Source: Prostheceraeus crozeri
Taxonomy: Eukaryota; Platyhelminthes; Polycladida; Euryleptidae
DNA length: 64,000 nucleotides
NCBI GenBank assembly: GCA_907163375.1
Contig: CAJQUW010003011.1
Coordinates: forward strand, 52,166-116,165
Direction of reading: 5' to 3'
Shown here: piece after piece, positions 19,147 through 27,970 of the stretch
Layout: every line of letters starts with the position of its first letter
Position numbering within the stretch: the stretch's first letter is position 1
The notes under the pieces: model-generated
What the model was told of the DNA's origin: nothing
Databases searched by the model: none
What the model saw: the letters and a program-made list of their open reading frames with translations, nothing else
Made by a program: the position numbers and the translations under genes

Positions 19147-19760
19147 AGTTTGTAGATAATCATGGGAGTTTTCAAAATATCACTTCGAAATCTAAATTCT
19201 TCCGGACACTCTTGCGTAAAGTCAATGAATAAGTAACCGTATGGTTTTTCAGTAGCTGCTTGAAAAATTTCAATTAAGGCTTTTGATCCTCTGGGTGCAA
19301 CTTGTCGCGCTAAAATTTCAAATTGACTTTTATCTCGCGGATTCTTGAAAATAGCATAATAGTGTGTATTCAGGTTTCGTGTACGAGCTTCTTTTCCATC
19401 AGGAAACAAATTTTGTGTGATATAGATGATAAAGCACCTTTTATGGTGTGCTGCGCGAGTGAACATATCTGTAACATCTTTTGAATTCTTACTTTCTTTT
19501 AATAAATCATCCAATACAACAACATCATTAGACTGAAGTTTATCCACTGGAATAATTCCTTCATGTCGAATAAAGTTGCGACTTTGCAATTCCTGAAACA
19601 GCGACGGTTGATAAATACCATAACACCAAATCACTCGATTGATAGGTTCCTTAAACAACTCCCTTCTTTTATCCAATAAATTCAGCGTGAAAACAGTTTT
19701 ACCTGCATGAGATGGACCTGATACAGTCAGAACTTTATCACATTGAAGTCTGAAATCCAT
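19143..19760 (-). CDS. DNA-packaging ATPase (FtsK/HerA type)
   Basis: 205 residues. Walker A 'GPSHAGKT' (15-22), Walker B 'VVVLDD' (80-85) and a sensor 'TQN' (115-117) are in the order of the A32/FtsK-HerA genome-packaging ATPases of Polintons. It would pump DNA into the capsid. Length is normal for Polintons. The stop overlaps the next gene (ATGA). TGCAAA lies 23 bp upstream of the ATG (19788-19783). Intact. Confidence 0.93.
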   Translation of the reverse strand: MDFRLQCDKVLTVSGPSHAGKTVFTLNLLDKRRELFKEPINRVIWCYGIYQPSLFQELQSRNFIRHEGIIPVDKLQSNDVVVLDDLLKESKNSKDVTDMFTRAAHHKRCFIIYITQNLFPDGKEARTRNLNTHYYAIFKNPRDKSQFEILARQVAPRGSKALIEIFQAATEKPYGYLFIDFTQECPEEFRFRSDILKTPMIIYKL

Positions 19761-19791
19761 TTTATTACTTTGAGACTCAACATTTGCATAA

Positions 19792-20142
19792 TTAACGTCT
19801 AGAGCCGAAGATATTACCCAATAGGTTGCCCACGGCAGGAGCTATCATTGGAAGTATTGCTGAAAGGAAACCGCCCTTTTGTGTTAGAGTTTCCCTCTTT
19901 CTTTGAAGGGTGACTTTAGGATTGGAGATGAAACGCAATTTCGTAGCATATCGCTTAAGTAACTTTCGTTGTTTTGGCGCTAATTTCTTCGTCCTCAACT
20001 TCCTCACATGAGAAATAATTTCACAAATGAATTTATCGTTAGCATGTCGTATAGCATTGTATCGCTGATTTGCTTTCATTCGTCGGAGAGCTTGAATGGC
20101 TGAAGAAAACTTTGAAGACTTTTGACTTTTACGTTTCGCCAT
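19792..20142 (-). CDS. Small basic virion-type protein with QKGG site and hydrophobic end
   Basis: 116 residues. The N-terminal 80 are basic and helical ('MAKRKSQKSSKF', 'LAPKQRKLLKRYATKL'). A 'QKGGFLSAILPMIAPAVGNLLGNIFG' segment follows: a putative protease site (GG) before a membrane-active helix. This plan is standard for a conserved small Polinton protein likened to adenovirus pVI. TGCAAA lies 40 bp upstream of the ATG (20187-20182). Role inferred: capsid-interior protein that disrupts membranes during entry. Confidence 0.78.
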   Translation of the reverse strand: MAKRKSQKSSKFSSAIQALRRMKANQRYNAIRHANDKFICEIISHVRKLRTKKLAPKQRKLLKRYATKLRFISNPKVTLQRKRETLTQKGGFLSAILPMIAPAVGNLLGNIFGSRR

Positions 20143-20193
20143 TTTCCGTGTTAGTCTTTGCTAAAACCTATCTTTACCACATTTGCATAGGTA

Positions 20194-20517
20194 CTAACTA
20201 TTGCGACATAAGTGACACTCGAAATGAGCAATATCACAGTGGTTACATTGGCAAAGTTGAATGCAATTACGTATGAAACAGCGTTGACAAAAAGCATGCT
20301 TACATCTCTTGAAGATGCGCTTTTCATTTCCATCCTTTCGCTTACATACATCGCAACACATAGTTTCACCGTTACTGATGTCTATAGCAAGTCTTTTTGA
20401 AGATATGAATTTGCTAGCCTTTTCTAAATAATAGACGCATGTACAGAAGGAATATACTTCGAGAGTGAGCAGACATAGCTCGAAAACCAGTTGTGCTACA
20501 ATCAAGTACCACTGCAT
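20194..20517 (-). CDS. Membrane-anchored RING-like zinc-finger protein
   Basis: 107 residues from the first ATG (20517), two bases after the stop of the upstream gene. Residues ~4-30 are hydrophobic and probably cross the membrane. The second half has a RING-like pattern, 'CCDVCKRK', 'RCKHAFCQRC', then 'CQCNHC' and 'CHLC', i.e. C-x2-C, C-x-H-x3-C-x2-C and later C-x2-C pairs. Such proteins are often E3 ubiquitin ligases, for example viral MARCH-type factors. Loop lengths differ from classic RING, so ligase activity is a hypothesis. Confidence 0.65.
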   Translation of the reverse strand: MQWYLIVAQLVFELCLLTLEVYSFCTCVYYLEKASKFISSKRLAIDISNGETMCCDVCKRKDGNEKRIFKRCKHAFCQRCFIRNCIQLCQCNHCDIAHFECHLCRNS

Positions 20518-20519
20518 TT

Positions 20520-20930
20520 TCAATTTTTCTTTATGGAAATTTGAATGTGAATATCTGAAATCGCTTCAATCACTAGACTGCTACCATGATGGTTAAATGC
20601 GTTAAGACGTTCAGCAATTTTTATTATATGTCTTTTAAAAAATTCTTCGGGGTGATCTACCACTTCCATTGAATAAGAAGCAAAATGGAAAGAGCGACTT
20701 TCCACCTCTTCCTTTCCAAAATGACTAAACTTAATTTTCGCAACTAATCGCGCCATGATAATGCTATCAGAGAATGTATTCATTAACTCTAGAAATAGAG
20801 TGCTAGCATCATCGACCACTGCTTCGATGTCGGTCTCATCTTTATGAAAATTTATCACATAATCTTGAACAGCTCCTTTTAAACTTTGCCTATGAAAATG
20901 TAATGTTCCGCAGTCGTTTGAGAAAGACAT
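20520..20930 (-). CDS. Stand-alone copy of the polymerase N-terminal domain
   Basis: 136 residues. From ~60 onward it parallels residues ~170-250 of the element's own polymerase: 'AKIKFSHFG' vs 'LKIKYVKID', 'EVVDHPEEFFKRHI' vs 'EVVDYESWINFHI', and 'SSLVIEAISDIHIQIS' vs 'SGLVFDGIESALFKIT'. This region precedes the exonuclease in Polinton polymerases. Either it was duplicated from the polymerase, or the polymerase acquired it. It might bind the polymerase or terminal protein. No catalytic residues seen. Confidence 0.65.
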   Translation of the reverse strand: MSFSNDCGTLHFHRQSLKGAVQDYVINFHKDETDIEAVVDDASTLFLELMNTFSDSIIMARLVAKIKFSHFGKEEVESRSFHFASYSMEVVDHPEEFFKRHIIKIAERLNAFNHHGSSLVIEAISDIHIQISIKKN

Positions 20931-21017
20931 GATCGCCCTTTATCTAACCCATCCATTGCATGAAAACAACAACTCTTCTCATAGTAACATTTATTGAATA
21001 ACGGTAACAAGCATGCA

Positions 21018-21548
21018 TTATAAATCAATGGTTTGAAAGAGATAAAATAGATACAGCTGGTAACTATCATACAGCGAGCAATGATAACCATACAGGACTT
21101 TGGCAGTGTTGAGGTAAGGAGGAAAGAAGCATTGGTTATGAACGTAGCTACTACAACGAATAGACAAAATAGGAACACACAAATCCTTAAAACGTTTCGT
21201 GACTTCATGATAATGTTGATTCACTCTACTATCCCAAGGTGGGAGCAAAATATCATCAATGATTAGATTGGGAAATACTTTCCTCTCCTTACCAGGATTA
21301 TTACAAAAGATGCGTATAACATTGAAAGCAGCTAACCATCGTTTAAAGTCAATAAGAAGAGCACTCTCACAAGAAAAGCCATAGTCTTGCAAATATTTCA
21401 GATTAAGTCCATGAATGTGTTTTCTCGCCCATTGATCAACATTGGGATCGCAGTTGGCATGTTGATGATAGACACTAACAATCTGATATGTCCACTTGTT
21501 CATAGCAATAGCACTGAGCTCCTGTACAGGTTCACCCTCACAATCCAT
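21018..21548 (-). CDS. Putative DEDD-type 3'-5' exonuclease
   Basis: 176 residues. Begins 'MDCEGEPVQELSAI', an acidic D-x-E pair followed by the strand typical of RNase T/DnaQ-fold exonucleases. Next come 'WARKHIHGLN', a helical part with 'DFKRWLAAFN', then 'IFCNNPGKE' and 'LIIDDILLPPW', which can supply the third acidic site. The order fits DEDD exonucleases, but the last acidic motif is not certain. It could process replication ends or RNA. The overlapping hydrophobic frame at 20879-21208 is taken as a shadow. Confidence 0.55.
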   Translation of the reverse strand: MDCEGEPVQELSAIAMNKWTYQIVSVYHQHANCDPNVDQWARKHIHGLNLKYLQDYGFSCESALLIDFKRWLAAFNVIRIFCNNPGKERKVFPNLIIDDILLPPWDSRVNQHYHEVTKRFKDLCVPILSIRCSSYVHNQCFFPPYLNTAKVLYGYHCSLYDSYQLYLFYLFQTIDL

Positions 21549-21599
21549 AAAAATGATGATAGAAGCCTAAAACGGAAATTACACATCTAAGGAAACGTT

Positions 21600-21800
21600 C
21601 TATAACATATTACAAAATGAAGAATTACATCGATGCTTTTCACGACAAAATACACAAATGATATGATGGCAACGAAGAAGTAAAATGTATCTAATAAGAC
21701 CACGTCTACGACACTCAAAGCACATAAGCGAATTGTTATAGGGTAGAGTTAGGAAAGGACTAGTAATTCTCCTTCTTTGATTTGCGTTTTGAGGCAGCAT
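21600..21800 (-). CDS. Second small RING-like Cys/His protein
   Basis: 66 residues from the first ATG (21800). Core: 'CFEC...LLRCHHIICVFC...HRCNSSFC', a C-x2-C, C-x-H-x2-C-x2-C, C-x4-C arrangement close to a RING or degenerate RING. No membrane segment. It overlaps the 3' end of the ssDNA-binding gene by 41 bases in another frame. With the membrane RING at 20194-20517, this element carries two candidate ubiquitin-pathway factors. Identity below family level unknown. Confidence 0.5.
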   Translation of the reverse strand: MLPQNANQRRRITSPFLTLPYNNSLMCFECRRRGLIRYILLLRCHHIICVFCREKHRCNSSFCNML

Positions 21801-22534
21801 TCTCCTCCGACTTGCGCTTCGTACCACTGCTGTTAAGGATTTGATCAATTATGTCGTCCACGTTGGGCGGTTTTGGAATATATAGGATGGATTCCATATG
21901 CATGGAGAGAGAGGCTATTTTATTATCCTTGTGCCGACCATAATATCGCCCATTCACTTTGAAAAGGATATCCCAAGTACCTTCTCCGAGCTCGTCGCAT
22001 GTGATGGGTATTGATTGATCTCCATCCTTTTTATAATAACTACACCAATGTGATACCGGTAGGCAAATGTGATTACCACCCCAAATCGTTCTATAGGGAG
22101 TATCCTTGGCATCTCTCGCCTTCCACTCTTGAGCAAGAGGAGTAGGAATGTCCATATTTAATGTGACGTACTCCTCAATGATATCAAGTTGGTGGCGAAT
22201 GTACGGACTCACGGGGATCAGTATGTAGTCCCCATACTGATTGTGCATTATCTTGACATCCGTGGAAGGGAGCATTCCCGTTTGGAGTACTACGCTATGA
22301 TCGTCATAACGCAAGACTTGTTTAAATTTACGCTGTAGCGGTGTACGATTATGTACCTTGGTTGTTTCTTCCACTGGCCTCAGTTGTAGATGATCTGACC
22401 GCAGCGAACCTTGTAACGTTTGACCGCCATTTTGTCCTACTAGTGCAGCAGATGGAGTAGATGCCTGAAAATGAAAAAGATTGTATTAAGTTTACGTTCA
22501 AGGGAGGAGAGGGAGGGAAGTAGCGACTTACCAT
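21760..22534 (-). CDS. Putative ssDNA-binding protein (two exons)
   Basis: Exon 1 is only the ATG (22534-22532), directly followed by GTAAGT. The intron is 22531-22465 with a TTTTTCATTTTCAG acceptor, and exon 2 runs 22464-21760. The product is 235 residues and starts MAST..., like the polymerase. Features: 'QYGDYILIPVSPYI', 'GGNHICLPVSHWCSYY', 'WDILFKVNGRYYGRHKDNK', then a Lys-rich tail ('KRKSEENAASKRKSKKE'). This resembles OB-fold-like proteins seen in Polintons, hence the replication-ssDNA role, but that is an inference. Promoter: minus-strand CCAAT at 22680 and 22663 and TATAAATA at 22640. Confidence 0.6.
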
Positions 22535-22632
22535 TTTAGTTGGATAATAGAACAGGGAACTAGAGAGAGAAAATGTGCGTCCGTCACTCGTATGATTCAA
22601 CGATGGAATGATTCTCACTGTGGAAGGCTCGC

Positions 22633-22680
22633 TATTTATAAAGAAATGCTTGATTCTCATTGGATGATGATCCTCATTGG
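22633..22680 (-). promoter_or_regulatory. Promoter of the ssDNA-binding gene: two CCAAT boxes and TATA
   Basis: On the minus strand: CCAAT at 22680-22676 and 22663-22659 (17 bp apart), then TATAAATA at 22640-22633. An ATCATT-like start lies about 26 bp further on. The box spacing equals that in front of the polymerase gene. Confidence 0.65.
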
Positions 22681-22689
22681 ACAATAACA

Positions 22690-23309
22690 TCAAGCTGATT
22701 CCAAATCTGGCCTCCGTTTACCCATCCGAGCCTTCGTTTTGGCGCTACAGCCCAAAACGTCCCAAATTCTAACTCTGTCGTTTTTCGCCAATGTCCCAAA
22801 ATCTTAAATGGCGTCTCACATCTAAACGAAGGCAGATATGAACAAGCCGATTCTTTCACTGAATTTGTCTCACTCTTAGCTTTCAAACGAGCTATGGCAC
22901 GACAAAATCCGTCCACTGGAAGTCATGATTGAAGCTAGCTGTCCAGAGGGGGGGGAGGTCAGCGAAAATTTTTCTCTCCGATGGCGTTCAAATTCACCCT
23001 ACCGATGCAGAATGTCACGCTGAATCCGAATCCGGCCTCCGTTTTCTCATCCGATGCTTCGTTTGGGCGCTACACACCAAAACGTCCCAAATTCTAACTC
23101 TGTCGTTTTTTCGAAAAATGTTGAAAATTTTTTCTCGCCGATTGCCTTGAAACTCACCATACAGATAGAGAATTTCACGCTGATTCCAAATCTGAAATCC
23201 GTTTTCCAATCCGATGCTTCGTTTTGAAGCTAGAGCCCAAAACGTCCCAAATTCTAACTCTGTCGTTTTTCGCCAATGTCCCAAAATCTTAAATGGCGTC
23301 TCACATCTC
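22690..23309. repeat. Subterminal repeats of Polinton A, right side
   Basis: A phrase containing 'AATCTGGCCTCCGTTT', 'AAAACGTCCCAAATTCTAAC', 'CACTGAATTTGTCTCACTC' and a poly-G tract after 'CCAGA' recurs two to three times, the copies partly matching the inner end of the terminal repeat. No gene is credible here; open frames in the repeat are fortuitous. Confidence 0.75.
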
Positions 23310-23773
23310 AACGAAGACAGATAGGAACAAGCCGATTCTTTCACTGAATTTGTCTCACTCTTAGCTTTCAAACGAGCTATGGCACGACTAAATCCGTCCA
23401 CTAGAAGCAAAGTTGGAAGGTCGGTGTCAGGGGGGGGGACGTCAGCGAAAATTTTTCTCTCCGATTGACTTGAAACTCACCCTACCGATGCAGAATTTCA
23501 CGCTGAATCCGAATCTGGCCTCCGTTTTCACATCCGAGCACTCCTTCCACTCGAAACAACCCATTTTACAGCCCAACATTCAGCAGATTGCACGAAAAAC
23601 ATCACACACTATAGCCTCAAGACAAAACCTGGCGGTCGCCCAAGACCACCACGACACTCTGTCGTTCCAGAGGGGGGAGAGTCAGACCCGACGCACCACG
23701 GCGGCCGATCACGACACTCTGCCGTTCCAGAGGGGGGGGGCGCCGGTCGAGTGTTCGCCGTTTTCTTACTACT
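23310..23773. repeat. Polinton A right terminal inverted repeat
   Basis: Reverse-complement partner of 2734-3196, ending CTTACTACT at 23773, followed by the target duplication. Its open frame (23413-23775) mirrors the one in the left repeat and is not a gene. Confidence 0.95.
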
Positions 23774-23779
23774 AGGGAT
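23774..23779. other. Right target-site duplication of Polinton A (AGGGAT)
   Basis: AGGGAT directly after the last base of the right terminal repeat, identical to 2728-2733. Confidence 0.97.
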
Positions 23780-23818
23780 GCAAGACATTTTGTGATGAAA
23801 ACGTAGAAATTCATTCGG

Positions 23819-23959
23819 ATGGAATTGCTGAGGGCCGAGGTGCTGAGAGAAGAAATTGGTGAGTTTAAGGAGACCAATATACATACAGAACTTCAGATGG
23901 AGATGCAAGCAGCAGAAAGGGAAATTCGTGATGCAGAGGCCATGTTAAAGGCTGCATAG
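23819..23959 (+). pseudogene. Coiled-coil tail of the hAT-like remnant (right part)
   Basis: 46 codons of Glu/Ala-rich heptad-like sequence ('LRAEVLREEIGEF', 'MQAAEREIRDAEAML') ending in TAG. It lies 40 bp beyond Polinton A, and the left flank of A holds a hAT-like remnant in the same direction. Coiled-coil tails often close such proteins. Joint origin is inferred from position. Confidence 0.4.
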
Positions 23960-25667
23960 ACAAGGAAGATCGAGCTAAATTTCCTAAGAGATCGTAGCGC
24001 TAACCGTCAGGATAGTGATAGTTTTTCTACTATCTCAAAAATGTTCAAAAAATGAGAGGTTTTTGTGTTGGCTGTGCACATAGTTTACGATTGGATGCTA
24101 TGTACGTGTATATTCGATACTTCTTTTCAGATGTGCAATTTTAGATGTATATGAGTAATTGCCTCTGTTTTTAGAGTATATGATTTTAAGTAGATTTGTT
24201 TTTATAAATCCGTCGCCTGTTTTCAAATGTGCCATTCTAGAATATTTAAGTAATTTGGCTCTGACAAAATAATATTTTTATACTCTTATATGTAGTTTTT
24301 ATCTGATTTGCATCAATTTTTTGAGAAAAATGCATCTAAAGTCGGTGCCAAGTGTTCACATTTTTTTCTTTACTTAAGTATGTGCATGTTTGTATAAGTG
24401 GGAAGATGCGTCTAAGTTCGATTTAATGAAGAGGCTCGAGGTCTTTTTAAACATGCGAAATCAGTGCACATAAGAACCTGACTTCTGTAGGTAGCGCAAT
24501 AAGATATTCTCATAAATGTTCGTATTAAGGGTGTTCAATTTTTCTTTTCAAAAACGAACCAATAATTTAAAAATTGGACCTTTTTTGCCCTGCTAGCAGT
24601 ATAGCAGGACAGCCGCCAGTTTAAAGCGTCTAAAAGAAGAATTAGCGAAACTTTGACATCATTACTACATGTACTGCAATTTCGTTAAGAAGATACTGTA
24701 TACTGACATTCGACAGAGCTTGTAGAAAGATGATTGAAGATTTTATTGATTTAATGAATCAACCACAGTTTCTGATTTGCAATAAATGAAATGATTATCA
24801 AATCATTCCCTTTATTACTCATGGACTTCGCATATTATGGGCATACACTGGTTCATATTCATCCTTTTGGCATCAAATTCGAGTTATTTATGGAGTAGCA
24901 TTCAATTTGTTCAGAGAGGGATTGTTAAGATTTTCCGCATTTTTTTGGGAATTCGACTTTTCATCCCAAGTAATGATAACTGAAAACTTTATTGATGAAT
25001 CACAGTGTACCAGGAAAAACACAAGTTCATCTAAACACTCGTAGTATCCAAGTACACCAATGCTTTTGTTGAAGCAATTATTGCGCTCATCTCATACAAC
25101 CGTGAAATTTAGTTTAAAAGCATTTCACTAGCTTAGATATACGTACAACTTGTGGGAAATAATTCATCAAAGCTAAGCATTCAAGAATGAATGCCTGTAT
25201 GTACGAATGTAATAAATTTTATCTTGCTTAACATTCGCCACAGTATCCAGTTCACAACACTTTCACATTTTTTTTTGATATGCTGTTGAATTTCCATCTT
25301 TATACATTGTTAGAGTTAGACAGCTACAACCTTGTTCGATTAAAAAAGACACAGTCGAAAGCTCTCCAGTACAATTTTAGGGCTTGTTGAAACATTCAGG
25401 AAAGTGTTTTTTTCGTTATTTTCCCTCATGATCTGTTGCTGCTTTTTTCACCGTCAACTATCAGTAACCGTTTTTTTAACAGACAGTAGTAAAGACGACC
25501 ACGGTTTCAAGTATGACATAAAAATAAAAATTTCTTATATAGACCTTATCTTAGTTTCCATTTTTTTAGTGGAATGAAAGTGAACTTTATGCAACAACAG
25601 TATCACATTAGCAAATTTACGGCAACTTAGCTTTCGAACTTGATTTATTATTTTCCTTTAATTTCAG
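23960..25667. other. Probable UBA5 intron, no gene seen
   Basis: AT-rich, no open frame with coding character. It ends in a pyrimidine-rich tract and AG at 25666-25667 before the UBA5 exon, so it reads as intron. No upstream UBA5 exon was recognised anywhere to the left, so the intron would exceed 25 kb including Polinton A. Confidence 0.6.
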
Positions 25668-26492
25668 CCTCATCAATCGGGTCAATCAAAAGTAGAAGCC
25701 GCTTCGTCCACCCTCTCTCTCATCAATCCGGATGTGACTATCGAAACACACAACTTCAACATCACGCTTGTTGACAAGTTTGAACTCTTCTTAGATCGAA
25801 TCTTACATGGATCTCTGACTGGTTCTCGAGTCGATTTGGTGCTGAGCTGTGTCGATAACTTTGAGGCGCGGATGACAATTAATGCAGCATGCAATGAACA
25901 GGATCAAGTGTGGCTAGAGTCCGGTGTTTCTGAAAATGCTGTCTCTGGACACATCCAGCACATGATACCTGGACTTACACCTTGCTTTGCCTGTGCTCCA
26001 CCCCTTGTCGTCGCCACGGGGGCCGATGAAAGGAGTTTAAAGCGCGAAGGTGTCTGTGCTGCTTCTCTACCAACTACAATGGGAGTTGTTGCAGGATTGC
26101 TTGTGCAAGCGGCTCTGAAATTGCTCCTTGGCTTTGGAAATGTCAGGCAATACGTAGGATATAATGCCTTGGAGGATTTTTTCCCTACTTTGGTGATGAA
26201 GCCAAATGCAGAATGTTCAGCTCCATTTTGTACAAAGAGACAAAAAGAAAAGGAAGGCCAACAACAAACAACTGTATTGGAGGAAGAGGAAGATGGAGAA
26301 ATTGAGCATGAAGATGACTTTGGGATTGAGGTGGTTGGAGAAGGTGGAAGTGGGGGAGGTAGTGTTGAGGTTGCCGAAGGTGTCAGATTGGCATATACGG
26401 CACCTGTAAAAGATAAGGAAGAAGCTGAGCAGAAAAGTAGTGGAAGTGGATTGTCTCTGGAAGAACTAAGGAGGCAAATGGCTAACTTGTGA
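25668..26492 (+). CDS. UBA5: UBA5, 3' terminal exon (UFM1-activating enzyme)
   Basis: E1-type enzyme that adenylates UFM1 and passes it to UFC1. The exon begins after a polypyrimidine/AG acceptor in phase 0 ('[14 protein letters not shown]...'). It contains '[16 protein letters not shown]', then '[12 protein letters not shown]' and 'FACAPPLVV', then '[19 protein letters not shown]' with the catalytic cysteine, '[10 protein letters not shown]', an acidic linker and a C-terminal '[11 protein letters not shown]' (UFC1-binding end). About 275 residues; the N-terminal ATP-binding part lies upstream, outside the window. AATAAA at 26579-26584. Intact, so a functional host gene is likely. Confidence 0.93.
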   Translation, partial: PHQSGQSKVEAASSTLSLINPDVTIETHNFNITLVDKFELFLDRILHGSLTGSRVDLVLSCVDNFEARMTINAACNEQDQVWLESGVSENAVSGHIQHMIPGLTPCFACAPPLVVATGADERSLKREGVCAASLPTTMGVVAGLLVQAALKLLLGFGNVRQYVGYNALEDFFPTLVMKPNAECSAPFCTKRQKEKEGQQQTTVLEEEEDGEIEHEDDFGIEVVGEGGSGGGSVEVAEGVRLAYTAPVKDKEEAEQKSSGSGLSLEELRRQMANL

Positions 26493-26958
26493 GTCTTAAT
26501 GACGATTTGTGTTGTTACGCTAGTATTATTTGATTATGTGGCCATGATCTGATCTTCCCATCGTTGTTAAAGGTACCAAATAAACTCGGTGACATGATGT
26601 GACTTTTTAATTTTCTGTAGGCCTATATGCTATTTAAGAAAATCCGGCGGAAGGTATCGTTTACCTTATGAGAAAGAACTGACTAGAAACCTTGTATTGT
26701 GGAATATTTTTGATGTCACATTTTTTTAGTGTGCTAGCTATAACTAAGCAGAGACTGGTTGATAACCACGTGAATTCAAAGTTGCACCAATGTCTGTTTG
26801 CGCATTTAGACTTCATTGGCCCTTTTCTTTTCGTGAAATAACTGTTAAATGGCAAAAAGAAAATGATTTTTGACACTCAAATAAGACCGCTTCAATAGAT
26901 AAATAGGGAAAACAGCAGATTTTACACATTCTGTATGCAGTTTATTTTTATGATTCTG
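26493..26958. other. UBA5 3' region
   Basis: 3' untranslated region with AATAAA at 26579-26584, then AT-rich sequence with no gene recognised. Confidence 0.6.
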
Positions 26959-27424
26959 CCCTGTGGGAACGAATCTTGCGAAAAACTGGCGAATGTAAGC
27001 TGCAGAATATCATGCTAAAGTTCAGTGATATTTGCGGGATATTCGCTGGCGAAGTTCGCCGGCGACAATTTGCGCTCTATATGTCACCTTTTACTTTTGA
27101 CTTTCTCTCTTATTTTCTTTAGTAATCCGCCTCTACAGCCGATCGGGCTGTATTCTCTCCCTCACCTCCTCACTATCCCCCACATATGACTAACCTATCT
27201 AAGAAATAAGTCGATCATTTTATGATAATGATAAGAATATAGAGAATCCGCATATATCAATTTTCATGACATCTCTTGACATTCAATAATTTACAACAAT
27301 GACAAATATTTGAATAATATCATAGTATTTACTGCGACATTTATGGAAGATAAATACTTTTTTAGTTTAAGCCTTCGTGAATTAAAAAAGATCCCTTTTT
27401 ATCAGATCAGACTGAGTATACAAT
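26959..27424. mobile_element. Left arm of a small inverted-repeat transposon interrupted by Polinton B
   Basis: Begins CCCTGTGGGAACGAATCTTG. The reverse complement occurs at the end of the right flank (…GATGCGTTCCCACAGGG, to 45471). Both arms also contain GGCGAA-type phrases. Without Polinton B the unit would be about 0.77 kb, with no coding content: a MITE-like element. Target duplication not clear. The last six bases, TACAAT (27419-27424), are Polinton B's target duplication. Confidence 0.6.
27419..27424. other. Left target-site duplication of Polinton B (TACAAT)
   Basis: Directly precedes AGTAGTTTATAG and is identical to 45161-45166, directly after the right end. Confidence 0.97.
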
Positions 27425-27970
27425 AGTAGTTTATAGTGTGACATCCGGCGCGACGCTTCGCTTCGCTTTGCTTCGCTTCGCTTGCGCCGGATGTCACACT
27501 TTTGCGGGGGTTTTCAAAATTTTCAAAAAAATCAAAATTTCAAAAATTTAGGTAGATTTCAAATTTCACGTGGCCGAAGGGCGAAAATTTAAGTTGTCTC
27601 AAAATATCACGTGGTCTAAGAATTTTGAAAATTTAGGCAGACGAAAATTTAAGTTGTCTCAAAATATCACGTAGTATCAATATACCAGAAGATTGTATTC
27701 AAAATATTTATTCAAAATATTTATTCAAAATATTTCTTTAAAAATGGAAGAAACAAAAGTGGAAGGAACTTCAGAAATGGAAGGAACCTCAAGAATATAT
27801 CCTTCGTTATCATATGAACGTAGTTCTACTTTAATGGACATTGAAAAAATGAACATTGAAAAAATGAACAAAGAAAAACACAAAGATAGAGTTAGGTATA
27901 TGAAAGATAAGGAATCTCAATTATTATTAAGATTAGAGCATTATAAAAAGTTAAGAAAGAGATGGTCTAA
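27425..27970. repeat. Polinton B left terminal inverted repeat
   Basis: About 546 bp matching the reverse complement of 44616-45160. Contains the end palindrome (27435-27500) and runs into the first ~75 codons of a gene whose full copy lies at the other end. Confidence 0.93.
27435..27500. repeat. Subterminal palindrome with TTCGC repeats (left)
   Basis: A perfect 17-bp inverted repeat, AGTGTGACATCCGGCGC (27435-27451) and its complement (27484-27500), flanks a 32-base loop of CTTCG-type repeats. The mirror copy is at 45085-45150. It sits 10 bp from the element tip in an otherwise AT-rich region and would fold into a strong hairpin. Confidence 0.9.

Larger units (their letters stand above)
2734..23773. 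mobile_element. Polinton/Maverick element A, complete (about 21.0 kb)
   Basis: A complete element bounded by long inverted repeats that begin AGTAGTAAG and end CTTACTACT, flanked by exact 6-bp duplications AGGGAT. It encodes the family's defining set: protein-primed DNA polymerase B, retroviral-type integrase, adenain-like cysteine protease, FtsK/HerA packaging ATPase, double-jelly-roll major capsid and minor virion proteins. About nine accessory genes accompany these. Virion and packaging genes run on the minus strand; polymerase and transcription-factor-like genes run on the plus strand. It sits in a hAT-like remnant that probably lies in an intron of UBA5. Only one frame break (capsid gene) was seen among the core genes, so it is a young insertion. 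Confidence 0.97.

Noticed and set aside
20879-21208. Hydrophobic ORF on the minus strand
   Set aside because: Overlaps the exonuclease-like and polymerase-N-domain genes in another frame; the real genes have better motif support.
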